Assembly: GCA_900553465.1 (NCBI GenBank)
Contig: USDT01000004.1
Location: 1 to 64,000 of the forward strand
Direction: 5' to 3'
Length of the DNA stretch: 64,000 nucleotides
Source: an uncultured Prevotella sp.
Lineage (GTDB): Bacteria > Bacteroidota > Bacteroidia > Bacteroidales > Bacteroidaceae
Each line of letters begins with the position of its first letter. The first letter of the stretch is position 1. The notes below the pieces were generated by a model. It was not told the origin of the DNA. It did no database searches and worked only from the letters and a program-made list of their open reading frames with translations. Shown here in pieces: positions 9,842 through 18,767 of this stretch. The translations under genes and the position numbers were made by a program.

Positions 9842-11008
9842 ATGGGAACAGTTAATTACGATTATGTGAAAGACTCTTTGAAAGGAGAAGTTCAGAGAAG
9901 AACGGAACATATTTGTTTCCGTAATAGGGATTTGAAGATAAATTGTTATAAAAATGCACGTGTTTTTCCTTATAAGAAAGGTCAGAAGGGAGAAATTGTT
10001 ATTGATGACCAAATGGCAATTGCAACAGATTTCCCGCATAAAATAGATTTGAAAGATTATGATACTTCTAATGGATATAGTAAATGTGGAAAGGCTATCT
10101 TTATTGGAGATTTTTGGATTTATGTGTGGGGACATTGCTTTACTGATCATTATAATAAGGTTTGGGTTGCATTAACAGAGAAATGTAAGGAACTGCAAAA
10201 TAATGGGGCTGAACTGGTTTTTATCGGATGTAACCCTAAGATACCTAAATATTTTTATGATTTGTTTCTTTTAGCCGGAATAGATTTGCATAAAGCCCGG
10301 ATGATTACTGAAGCTACAATATTCGATGAATTATATGTTCCAGATAATTGTTATTATATATTAGACGATGGTTGGTATAGATATTACACAGATGAATATC
10401 TTGGACTATTGTCAAATATGAAAACAAATGTAGCTTTATTGGCAAAAAAATCTGGTAAGTTTCCTATATATAAAAGAATATATCTTACTAGGACACAGGG
10501 AAATTTTGGTAGTACATTCAAAAATATAGGAGAGAAAACGATTGAGAATATATTTAGAAAAGAAGGATATACAATTATTGCACCAGAAAAGTATAGTGTG
10601 GCAGAGCAAATATGGATGATGATGAATTGTGATGACTTGGTAGCAACGGATGGTTCTATATGTCATGCATCTTGTTTCTGTAGATCAACAACTCATTTAA
10701 CAGTGTTGTTAAAAGCAGATTTCCTTGTTATGCATCAAGTGGCGGCAAATCAGATTGCTGGAATGGATGTTGCTTATGTGACAGCCCATCATTCTACATG
10801 GGTTGATAAGGATGCTCCATGGCATGGACCATTTTATATGTATGTAACAAAACAGCTGCAGAATTATTTAGGAAAAAGAATATTACATATTTCATATTTT
10901 GCGTCACCATCTTATTTTTTATATTTTATAAGACATATATATATGATGACATTGAGAAAATCTGTATTTTGTGATCGTGTAGTAAGAAAAATATTAAGAG
11001 TTAAATGA
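9842..11008 (+). CDS. GT61-like (DUF563) glycosyltransferase
   Basis: A 388-residue protein. The second half has the GT61 pattern: a YKRIYLTRTQGNFGS segment, IENIFRKEGYTIIAPEKYSV, AEQIWMMMNCDDLVATDGS, and a following hydrophobic strand. In the family these pieces form the nucleotide-sugar site. The first half contains the acceptor-side GHCFTDHYNKVW region, whose conserved histidines fit. It overlaps the next gene by 4 bp. Sugar specificity is unknown. Confidence 0.75.
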   Translation: MGTVNYDYVKDSLKGEVQRRTEHICFRNRDLKINCYKNARVFPYKKGQKGEIVIDDQMAIATDFPHKIDLKDYDTSNGYSKCGKAIFIGDFWIYVWGHCFTDHYNKVWVALTEKCKELQNNGAELVFIGCNPKIPKYFYDLFLLAGIDLHKARMITEATIFDELYVPDNCYYILDDGWYRYYTDEYLGLLSNMKTNVALLAKKSGKFPIYKRIYLTRTQGNFGSTFKNIGEKTIENIFRKEGYTIIAPEKYSVAEQIWMMMNCDDLVATDGSICHASCFCRSTTHLTVLLKADFLVMHQVAANQIAGMDVAYVTAHHSTWVDKDAPWHGPFYMYVTKQLQNYLGKRILHISYFASPSYFLYFIRHIYMMTLRKSVFCDRVVRKILRVK

Positions 11009-12144
11009 TGAAAAATATACTTGTCACAGGAGGTGCTGGATTTATTGGTTCTAATGTATCAATAAAACTTATATCAAAGGGGTATAATGTAACGGTTATG
11101 GATTCTCTGTCTAAGCAGATACATGGTGATAATCCTGATAAGACATCACCTTTATATCAAAGTATAAAAGGTAAGGTTAGATTTATTCATGGTAGCGTCA
11201 CTTCTCGTGAAGACTGGTTAAAGGCACTTGAAGGACAGGATGCTGTGATACATTTTGCAGCTGAAACTGGAACCGGACAGTCTATGTATGAAATTGAGAA
11301 ATATGTTCAGACAAATATAGGTGGTACGGCATTATTGCTTGATATATTGACAAATACAAAACATAATGTAAAACGTGTTGTCGTTGCAGAAAGCCGTGCC
11401 ATATATGGGGAAGGAAAATACTACAGTGAAAAGTTAAAAAAGGATGTGTATCCCAATGAACGCTTAGATGAAGACATGGGTAAAGGACAGTTTGAGTGTA
11501 CTTATCCGGATGCAGGAAAACTGAAGTTGGTCGCAACGACAGAGGACTCTAAAATTCATCCTACATCGGTATATGGGATAACTAAGCAGGTGCAGGGGCA
11601 GCTTGTCCATTTGGTCTGTCCTGCAATAGGTATTGATGCTGTTAGTTTCAGATATCAGAATGTTTATGGGCCGGGGCAGTCTTTGGCAAATCCTTATACA
11701 GGAATATTAAGCATTTTTTCTACAAGGATAAAGAATGGCAATGCGATAAATATATTTGAAGATGGGAAAGAATCCCGAGATTTTGTATATATTGATGACG
11801 TTGTTGATGCAACAATTCTTGGACTTGAGGTGGAAGCAGCTGCGGGACATGTATTTAATATCGGTACAGGGATTGCGACTGATGTTCTTACTGTAGCAAA
11901 TACTTTATGTGAGAAATATGGTATCAATGTACCAATCACTGTATCGGGGAATTATCGTGTCGGGGATATAAGACATAATTATGCGGATATTTCTCTTGCA
12001 AGAAAGATACTTGGTTTCAATCCAAAATGGAAATTTGCAGATGGAATAGCCATGTTCTGTAAATGGGTTGACGGGCAATCAGTACAGAAAGACAATTATG
12101 AAGACAGTATAAACGAAATGAAAAAGAAAGGACTATATAAATGA
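11005..12144 (+). CDS. NAD-dependent sugar epimerase/dehydratase, dTDP-L-rhamnose-4-epimerase-like
   Basis: A 379-residue extended SDR. The Rossmann motif GGAGFIG is at 9-15. The active-site YxxxK lies in HPTSVYGITKQ and the serine region in VAESRAIYGEG. The stretch GTGQSMYEIEKYVQTN and the early LSKQIHGDNP strongly resemble enzymes annotated as dTDP-L-rhamnose 4-epimerase (dTDP-6-deoxy-L-talose formation). No rmlABCD genes are in this window, so the substrate is inferred only from similarity. It overlaps both neighbouring genes by 4 bp. Confidence 0.75.
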   Translation: MMKNILVTGGAGFIGSNVSIKLISKGYNVTVMDSLSKQIHGDNPDKTSPLYQSIKGKVRFIHGSVTSREDWLKALEGQDAVIHFAAETGTGQSMYEIEKYVQTNIGGTALLLDILTNTKHNVKRVVVAESRAIYGEGKYYSEKLKKDVYPNERLDEDMGKGQFECTYPDAGKLKLVATTEDSKIHPTSVYGITKQVQGQLVHLVCPAIGIDAVSFRYQNVYGPGQSLANPYTGILSIFSTRIKNGNAINIFEDGKESRDFVYIDDVVDATILGLEVEAAAGHVFNIGTGIATDVLTVANTLCEKYGINVPITVSGNYRVGDIRHNYADISLARKILGFNPKWKFADGIAMFCKWVDGQSVQKDNYEDSINEMKKKGLYK

Positions 12145-12980
12145 AGGTTTTGGTAACAGGAGCAAACGGATATATAGGCAGGCATGTTGTAAAAGCATTA
12201 CTGGATAACGGAGCTGAAGTTATAGCGTGTGATATAAATTGTAATGATATAGACGAAAGAGCAGAACGTAAGGTATTTAATCTCTTTTCTCTGCCGGAAG
12301 ACAACATATATGAACTTTTTGGCTCGCCTGATGTATGTATTCACATGGCTTGGAGAAATGGATTCGTTCACAATTCTCCTACGCAAATGGGAGATCTTTC
12401 TGCACACTATAAATTTCTTACAGCAATGATAGACGGAGGTCTGAAACAGCTTGCAGTAATGGGAACAATGCATGAGATTGGTTACTGGGAGGGTGCTATA
12501 GATGAGAATACGCCATGTAATCCAACATCAATGTATGGAATAGCCAAGGATGCACTACGCCGTGCAATGATTCAATATACTCAGCAAAAAGGCTGCCTGC
12601 TTCAGTGGCTAAGATGTTATTATATACTTGGTGATGATAGAAAGAATAATTCTATATTCTGTAAACTTCTTAATGCTGCAGAAGAAGGTAAAAAGACATT
12701 CCCTTTCACAACAGGAAAAAACAAATACGATTTCATAAATGTAGATGATTTAGCCTATATGATTACTGCAAGTGTAATGCAGAAAGAGGTAAAGGGTATT
12801 ATTAATTGTTGTACGGGTAAACCGATTTCTTTGGCAGGACGTGTGAATCAGTTTATTACTGATAATGGATTGGATATAAAATTGGACTACGGAGCATTCT
12901 CGGAAAGACCGTATGATTCTCCATGTGAATATGGTGACGCTACAAAGATAAATTTAATTCTTTCAAAGTTTAATAAATAA
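12141..12980 (+). CDS. NAD-dependent epimerase/dehydratase (SDR)
   Basis: A 279-residue SDR protein with the N-terminal nucleotide motif GANGYIG at 7-13, an IHMAW strand-4 motif, VMGTMHEIGYW, and the catalytic YxxxK in TSMYGIAKDALR. It overlaps the larger SDR gene by 4 bp. The two probably catalyse successive steps in making a nucleotide sugar, for example epimerisation followed by reduction. It is shorter than typical hexose epimerases (about 310-340), which fits a 4-reductase role, but this is inference. Confidence 0.72.
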   Translation: MKVLVTGANGYIGRHVVKALLDNGAEVIACDINCNDIDERAERKVFNLFSLPEDNIYELFGSPDVCIHMAWRNGFVHNSPTQMGDLSAHYKFLTAMIDGGLKQLAVMGTMHEIGYWEGAIDENTPCNPTSMYGIAKDALRRAMIQYTQQKGCLLQWLRCYYILGDDRKNNSIFCKLLNAAEEGKKTFPFTTGKNKYDFINVDDLAYMITASVMQKEVKGIINCCTGKPISLAGRVNQFITDNGLDIKLDYGAFSERPYDSPCEYGDATKINLILSKFNK

Positions 12981-12990
12981 ACCGGATAAA

Positions 12991-13773
12991 ATGATACCAA
13001 AACTTATACATTATTCATGGTTTAGTGGCGAGCCTTATCCGGAATTTCTGAAAGAGTGTATGGACACATGGAAGAAGGTCTTGCCAGATTATGAGTTTAT
13101 GTTATGGGATGCCAAGAAATTGGCGGAATGTAATAATGTGTTCGCAAACGAGGCTGTGAGTGTAAGAAAATGGGCGTTTGCCGCTGATTTCGTAAGGCTG
13201 TATGCTGTATATCATTATGGTGGAATATGGCTCGATACGGATATTGACATGTTCAAGTCGTTCGATCCGTTTCTGAATGACGGAATGTTTATCGGACGCG
13301 AGTATTATGTACACCATGAGCCGGGAAAGGAGGACTTTGTTACATTGACGTCTCATTGTTTCGGGGCGGAGAAGGAACATCCCTTTATAAAGGAGTGTCT
13401 TGAATATTATGAGCACAGGCACTTTATACGTTCGCATAATGAGAAACTGCCTCAGAAACTGCGCTATGATATGACTATAATACCGATGTTGCAGATGAGA
13501 TTGGCGGAGAATTATGGGTTCGATTCGCGTAATAGTGTGAACAAGTTGCAGGTATTAAGCAACGGGGTGCATGTGTATCCTTATCAGTGGTTTGACCAGC
13601 CGGGATATACTTCTATGAAAGATGTTGTTTGTATCCATCGGGTAGCGCAAAGCTGGAATCCAAAAGCTAAAGGACAAACCCTTCGGGATGTTACTAATCC
13701 TAAGAAAAAAACATTGGGATATAGGAAGATGGTATTACAAAAGAAATTGGCGGACTTTATATTAAAGTTATGA
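12991..13773 (+). CDS. GT32-like glycosyltransferase
   Basis: A 260-residue protein. The start IPKLIHYSWFSG, the AFAADFVRLYAVYHYGGIWLD segment and the metal-binding DTD at 82-84 (LDTDIDMFKS) are the signature of GT32 glycosyltransferases with a DxD sugar-binding region, common in bacterial capsule loci. Most of the gene is richer in GC than its neighbours, suggesting a different recent origin. It overlaps the following acetyltransferase gene by 4 bp. Confidence 0.87.
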   Translation: MIPKLIHYSWFSGEPYPEFLKECMDTWKKVLPDYEFMLWDAKKLAECNNVFANEAVSVRKWAFAADFVRLYAVYHYGGIWLDTDIDMFKSFDPFLNDGMFIGREYYVHHEPGKEDFVTLTSHCFGAEKEHPFIKECLEYYEHRHFIRSHNEKLPQKLRYDMTIIPMLQMRLAENYGFDSRNSVNKLQVLSNGVHVYPYQWFDQPGYTSMKDVVCIHRVAQSWNPKAKGQTLRDVTNPKKKTLGYRKMVLQKKLADFILKL

Positions 13774-14309
13774 TGAATGCGTTATTTTGGTTTATAAGCG
13801 TTCCACATATAATATGTTTCATTTATTATAGAAGGATAATCCCAGAAATAAATGAAGATCTGCAAAGTTTTGCTGGTGATGTATCCGTAAGTACTTTTGT
13901 CTTACAATTAAAGAAAAAGGAATACCGTAATGCTTTTTATTATCGTTTACCTTTTGTTGTAAGACATTTTTTGAACTTATTTTTACGAAGAGAAAGAACA
14001 TGTTATATTCATACAAAGAATATCGGTGGCGGTCTAAGAATTGAACATGGCTTTTCTTCAATCATTGTTGCAGAAAGAATAGGCAAGAATTTTTGTTTTA
14101 ATCAGAATGTAACAGTTGGGTGGGGAAAGAAAGGTAAACCTGTTATTGGGGATAATGTGAGAATATATACAGGAGCAGTGGTCGCCGGTGCAATAAACAT
14201 TGGAAATAATGTGACAATCAGTGCGAATAGTTTAGTTACTGTTGACATACCAAATAATTCTTTTGTAAAAGGAAATCCTTGTATGATATATCAAAAAAGG
14301 TCTTTATAG
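13770..14309 (+). CDS. Serine-acetyltransferase-like left-handed beta-helix acetyltransferase (paralogue)
   Basis: A 179-residue protein with the same layout as the gene at 8264: helical N-terminus with KKEYRNAFYYRLPFVVRHFLN, then hexapeptide repeats (IGKNF, IGDNV, IGNNV), a catalytic-type histidine in IEHGFSSIIVAE, and a terminal KGNPCM turn. Both copies begin with a hydrophobic PHIICY/PHIICF segment. The pair probably O-acetylates different residues of the same glycan, although one may be redundant. Confidence 0.85.
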   Translation: MMNALFWFISVPHIICFIYYRRIIPEINEDLQSFAGDVSVSTFVLQLKKKEYRNAFYYRLPFVVRHFLNLFLRRERTCYIHTKNIGGGLRIEHGFSSIIVAERIGKNFCFNQNVTVGWGKKGKPVIGDNVRIYTGAVVAGAINIGNNVTISANSLVTVDIPNNSFVKGNPCMIYQKRSL

Positions 14310-14332
14310 TTTTGTTGAGATAATTTAATAAA

Positions 14333-15469
14333 ATGAAGATATTATATATCTTAAAACATAACCCTTGGGGAATTGGTGGCGGTTGTTACGCATGCCGTAA
14401 CTATCTGGAGCTTTTCTCAGAGATATTCAAGGATATGCATATTGATGTACTTATATGCAGTGAATATTTAAAGAACGCAAAGCAGACGGATTTCACTAAT
14501 TGCAGATTTATTCCAGTTGCTCCACGTACGAGATTCGATAAATATATGTCACCACTGACCGGTGTGTTGCACAGACATAATTGTGTAACAAAGCGGATGA
14601 TTGCGGAGAATGATTATGATTATTGTATATTCGATCATAACAGTATTGCTGGGTCGCTTGTAGATGATTGCAGAAAGGCTGGGATAAAAACAATAGTTCT
14701 GAATCATAATTGTGAGCAGGAGTATTTTCGTGATAATAACAGCAAGATAAAGAATCTGTTGTTATTGCCTGTAGTTAGAAGGAATGAAAGACATTCGTAT
14801 AAGGAATGTGATTATAATATATTCTTGACAGAAGAGGATGAAGCCACTTTTAAGAAATTGTATGGCAGTTCTGAAACAAAGAGCATTGTTGGGGGATGTT
14901 TCCTAAGAAAGGGAGAAAAGATAAATGTAGAGGATGACAGACCTTTTGATAAGGAGAACCCGAAGATTGTGATAAGTGGTACGATGGGGAATGTGCAGAA
15001 TATGGACGGGATAAATTATTTCCTTGATGAATTATATCCTGTGCTGCCAGAATATGTTGATGTTGTTTTAACAGGGAAAAATCCTCCTCCTGCATTAATT
15101 GATAAGGTAAGCAAATATAAGAATGTTACAATAATAGCCAATCCTAAGGATATTCTAAAAATAATAAATGGATGTGATATCTTTGTGTGTCCGGCTAGGC
15201 TCGGTGGTGGCATAAAGATAAGAATTATGGATGGACTGAGATGTGGATTGCCTATAATTGCTCATGAGATAAGTGCAAGAGGATATACATATTTAAAGAA
15301 AAAAGGCTATCTTTACAGCTTTGAAAATGCTTATGAATTTTATGTCATATTTAATGATGTGATTGAAAAAATGAAGATTTCTCCTAATTTGCGATATGAT
15401 ATTGTAGATTTCTGCAAGACTATGACTTTTGAGAATAAATTAATGGATATAAAAAGATATTTCGTATGA
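14333..15469 (+). CDS. GT4-like (GT-B fold) glycosyltransferase
   Basis: A 378-residue GT-B protein. It starts with MKILYILKHNPWGIGGG (donor-side glycine-rich loop). The C-terminal domain has VISGTMGNVQNMDGINYFL, VVLTGKNPPP, and CDIFVCPARLGGGIKIRIMDGLRCGLPIIA, which matches the GT4-type EX7E region with a Gly-rich variation. It overlaps the next membrane protein gene by 4 bp. Acceptor and donor are unknown. Confidence 0.82.
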   Translation: MKILYILKHNPWGIGGGCYACRNYLELFSEIFKDMHIDVLICSEYLKNAKQTDFTNCRFIPVAPRTRFDKYMSPLTGVLHRHNCVTKRMIAENDYDYCIFDHNSIAGSLVDDCRKAGIKTIVLNHNCEQEYFRDNNSKIKNLLLLPVVRRNERHSYKECDYNIFLTEEDEATFKKLYGSSETKSIVGGCFLRKGEKINVEDDRPFDKENPKIVISGTMGNVQNMDGINYFLDELYPVLPEYVDVVLTGKNPPPALIDKVSKYKNVTIIANPKDILKIINGCDIFVCPARLGGGIKIRIMDGLRCGLPIIAHEISARGYTYLKKKGYLYSFENAYEFYVIFNDVIEKMKISPNLRYDIVDFCKTMTFENKLMDIKRYFV

Positions 15470-16662
15470 TAGGATCAATTAAAAGCTATATATTAAACAA
15501 TAAATATGAGTTGTTGGTCTCTTTTTTATTGTTTACAAACTTATTCCCAAGAGAATTTCCTAGTATATTATATTATGTTTCATTTATTTCTATATTAATT
15601 AAGTTCATAAGATATAATGGAAAATCTTATGGTAAGACTTATCTATTTTATGTATTTATTGCATATATATGGCTTTCTACAATATTGGGAATGGCGCTGG
15701 ATCTAAGATTGTTGATATTTTCATTTATTCTTTTTATCTGGGCGCCAAGAAAGTCACTCAGGTGGCATAATTATAAATTAAAGTTATTAAGAAATTTATT
15801 TATCGGTTTTGGCGTAGCAACATTGGCCAATTTTTATGCAAAAATTGCTGGAATTAATCAAATAGAATTGGACAAATATATGGAAACTATGGGGATTGTT
15901 CGGGAATTTGCTGGTTTTTGCACACATCCTATGTGGACCAGTGCTGCTGGAGCTATAAGCTCATTGTTTTTCGTAAGTTTGGTATTTAGTAAAACCATAT
16001 CAAATATATGGTGGAGACTGTGCTGTTTGGCGATGGCATTAATATCATATTATATAATAGCAATATCTGGATCAAGGTCTGCTTTTGTATTGTCATTAGG
16101 ATGTTCTCTGTTGGTTGTATTAATGAATTCTAAAAAAGTTACAACATTGATACGGAATATTGCAATAGTTGTTGGTGTCGTAATTTTGTTTTCACCTGTA
16201 ATCATTGATAATTCAGGTGCTATGTTACAAAAGAAGAATGCTTTTGAGATAACAACTGAAGGAACATCGCGTGATGAATTATGGGCGCAACGGATGGCTG
16301 AGTTTGACTCGTCGCCAATTCTTGGAATTGGATTTGCTGCTCACGGAGTAGGACTCTCAAAAGTGGTGGGACGTAATGAATCCGGCGGAGGTTATATCAG
16401 TGTTTTGGCACAAACTGGTATTATTGGAATTTTATTCTTAGCCATCATTTGGCTTTATGCAATAATGTTACCTAAAAGGGTTGGTAATGATTCAACAACA
16501 GTGTTGACTTATTGCGTTTTTGTATTTATGATATTCCATTCTATATTTGAAGGATATCTTTTCCAAGGAGGGTGGTATCTTTGTATGGTTATATGGTTAA
16601 TTGTTGGTGTTATGATTGAGCATAAGGATTTTAGTAGGAAATATCCACAATTAATGTATTAA
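15466..16662 (+). CDS. O-antigen polymerase/ligase-like membrane protein (Wzy-type)
   Basis: A 398-residue protein with about eleven predicted hydrophobic helices. The periplasmic loop near residue 255-310 contains TSRDELWAQRM and GIGFAAHGVGLSKVVGRNESGGGYISVLAQTG, a Wzy_C/O-antigen-ligase style loop ending in a glycine-rich turn before the next helix. In a Wzx/Wzy pathway this protein would polymerise the flipped repeat units. Only one such protein is seen here, so I favour polymerase over ligase. A 361-bp AT-rich gap follows. Confidence 0.78.
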   Translation: MIGSIKSYILNNKYELLVSFLLFTNLFPREFPSILYYVSFISILIKFIRYNGKSYGKTYLFYVFIAYIWLSTILGMALDLRLLIFSFILFIWAPRKSLRWHNYKLKLLRNLFIGFGVATLANFYAKIAGINQIELDKYMETMGIVREFAGFCTHPMWTSAAGAISSLFFVSLVFSKTISNIWWRLCCLAMALISYYIIAISGSRSAFVLSLGCSLLVVLMNSKKVTTLIRNIAIVVGVVILFSPVIIDNSGAMLQKKNAFEITTEGTSRDELWAQRMAEFDSSPILGIGFAAHGVGLSKVVGRNESGGGYISVLAQTGIIGILFLAIIWLYAIMLPKRVGNDSTTVLTYCVFVFMIFHSIFEGYLFQGGWYLCMVIWLIVGVMIEHKDFSRKYPQLMY

Positions 16663-17023
16663 AAAGTAAATACAGAATTTTATCATGAAATAGTATATTA
16701 AATAAATATATTGTGGAGTAAATAAAAAAGATATTTAATTTTATTAATGTATTCTTTGCCGTATTTATATTTTATTTATAATAAAATTTGTTTATGTATG
16801 GTACAGAGCATTATATTGGGAACTTTATACAGAATACAAGAATTTAAAATAAACTTTTCTATTTCTTATATTGAGGAGTCTTTTTTGTATAACTGGTATA
16901 GGTGATTTCAATCCATATGATACATTGTTTGTTTCTTATATATACAAATACTGAATATAGATGAGATTGAAAAATCTTATTATAGTTTAAGTATGAAATT
17001 AAATAATTTTATCTTCGATTATT
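16663..17023. other. AT-rich intergenic gap
   Basis: This stretch is very AT-rich, with several long A/T runs and stop codons in every frame. I see no conserved gene, clear terminator hairpin or promoter box. It separates the polymerase gene from a second series of genes and may be the trace of an earlier gene replacement. Confidence 0.4.
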
Positions 17024-17869
17024 ATGGTTAATTTAAAGAATTTAAGATTCTTGTTTAATTGTGGTAATGTATTGAAACCAATTATTCCATTTAAAATAAA
17101 TATCCTATATTATAGTCAAAAAAGTAAATACGGGAAAAAATACTATCACAATGTAGGTGATTATTTATCTGTAATTGTATTTAATCAGTTGGTGAATTAT
17201 TTAGGATATAAGATGGGTTTTAAAAGAAAAACTTATTGCATCTCATTTATTGGTTCTATAATACAAAACCTAGGCCAAAATGCTATAATCTACGGAAGTG
17301 GACTAATTTATGACAATGATAAAATACGTTCTATATTATTAAGAAAAAAACTGAATTTTGATATAAGAGCTGTCCGAGGCCCAGAAACAAGACGAGTTTT
17401 AATTGAACTTGGATACAATGTCCCTGAAGTATATGGTGATCCTGCAATATTATTACCTTTTTTTTATAAACCTACCCAAATAATCAAAAAATATAGTTAT
17501 ATATTAATTCCACATAAATCTAAAATAGAAAAATATGAAAAAAAGGGATATAAAATATTATCAACTATTACAGATGATTGGAAACATTTTATTGATGAGA
17601 TATTATCTTCAGAATTAGTGATAAGTTCTTCTTTACATGGAATAATAATTGCTGAAGCTTATGGTATTCCTGCTGTCCTTCTTAATGATACGGAACATCA
17701 GGATTTATTTAAATATAAAGATTATTATTATAGTACAGGAAGATACAACATAAAAACTGTTGATTCTGTTCAAGAAGCTCTTCGTTTAGGTCCAATAATT
17801 CCTCCAAATTTAAAAAAGTTACAAGAGACGTTAATAAGTGCGTTTCCCAAAGATGTATTTCATGCGTAA
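17024..17869 (+). CDS. Polysaccharide pyruvyl transferase family protein
   Basis: A 281-residue protein. The N-terminus has HNVGDYLSVIVFNQL, then RGPETRRVLIELGYNVPEVYGDPA, and the C-terminal signature ISSSLHGIIIAEAYGIPAV. This set defines the PS_pyruv_trans family (CsaB/WcaK-like), which attaches ketal pyruvate from PEP to a sugar or, in some members, transfers sugars. It starts a sub-operon after an AT-rich gap. The next gene may overlap its last 8-32 bp depending on the start used. Confidence 0.83.
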   Translation: MVNLKNLRFLFNCGNVLKPIIPFKINILYYSQKSKYGKKYYHNVGDYLSVIVFNQLVNYLGYKMGFKRKTYCISFIGSIIQNLGQNAIIYGSGLIYDNDKIRSILLRKKLNFDIRAVRGPETRRVLIELGYNVPEVYGDPAILLPFFYKPTQIIKKYSYILIPHKSKIEKYEKKGYKILSTITDDWKHFIDEILSSELVISSSLHGIIIAEAYGIPAVLLNDTEHQDLFKYKDYYYSTGRYNIKTVDSVQEALRLGPIIPPNLKKLQETLISAFPKDVFHA

Positions 17870-18767
17870 TATATTATTATTTTTTTTGTTTGTGGTATTA
17901 ATTATTGAATTATGTTTGAGATATTACGGATTTTGCGATGCATTATTATATAACGAGAGTGCTAAATATGAATATATCGCACAACCAAATCAGAACAGAC
18001 ATAGGTTCGGGGCGCACATATATTATAATTCATATTCGCAACGCAACGGTGAACCGGACTCTACGAAGGTGAGGGTGCTTGGACTTGGCGACTCCGTGAT
18101 ATTCGGTGGTACGTGGATGGACCAGGACTCGCTTGCCTCTACGCTCTTCTCAAATGAAACGGGTATGCAGATGCTAAATATCTCAGCCGGAAGCTGGGGA
18201 CCGGACAATTGTGCAGCTTACCTGAAGGAAAAGGGAATATTTGGAGCCAGCGCGATGATTCTAGTGTGTAGCAGTCATGATGCGTATGATGTTATGTCGT
18301 ACATGCCTGTGGTTGGTATTTATCCAAATTATCCGGATAAACAATATCCTTTGGCCTGGATTGAACTTATTGATAGATATCTTATGCCAAGAATAAAGAT
18401 GTTCTTTGTTAAGAAAACATTTTTAGATCCAGACGCGTGTGTAGTTGCATCTGCGAAAGGAAAATCTGTAATCAAGAAATCGATGAAGTTTAATCCCGGA
18501 TTTTTACAATTAAAGACAATCGCAGACTCTTTACACATACCGTTCTCAATATATCTTCATGCGGAAAAAAGTGAATTGGAAGCAGGAAAATATAATGAAA
18601 TGGGAGAGATGATAATTAAATGGGCGCGACAAAATAATGTCATATTAATGCAAGGATTGCAAAATGGAGAAACGGTAGATATGTATAGAGATATAATACA
18701 TTTCAATGAGAAAGGACAGCGTCATTTAGCAAGTTGTCTGGAAACTATTATAAAGAAAAAAGGATGA
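17862..18767 (+). CDS. Membrane-anchored SGNH-hydrolase-like protein
   Basis: About 301 residues from ATG 17862; starts at 17838 and 17853 are possible. A single N-terminal hydrophobic helix (NILLFFLFVVLIIEL) should anchor it with the rest outside the membrane. LGLGDSVIFGG gives the GDS block with the nucleophile serine, SAGSWGPDN fits block II, and DIIHFNEKGQ gives the DxxH pair. Such proteins add or remove O-acetyl groups. About 200 bp at 18000-18210 is far richer in GC than the flanks, so the gene looks mosaic. Confidence 0.65.
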   Translation: MRNILLFFLFVVLIIELCLRYYGFCDALLYNESAKYEYIAQPNQNRHRFGAHIYYNSYSQRNGEPDSTKVRVLGLGDSVIFGGTWMDQDSLASTLFSNETGMQMLNISAGSWGPDNCAAYLKEKGIFGASAMILVCSSHDAYDVMSYMPVVGIYPNYPDKQYPLAWIELIDRYLMPRIKMFFVKKTFLDPDACVVASAKGKSVIKKSMKFNPGFLQLKTIADSLHIPFSIYLHAEKSELEAGKYNEMGEMIIKWARQNNVILMQGLQNGETVDMYRDIIHFNEKGQRHLASCLETIIKKKG

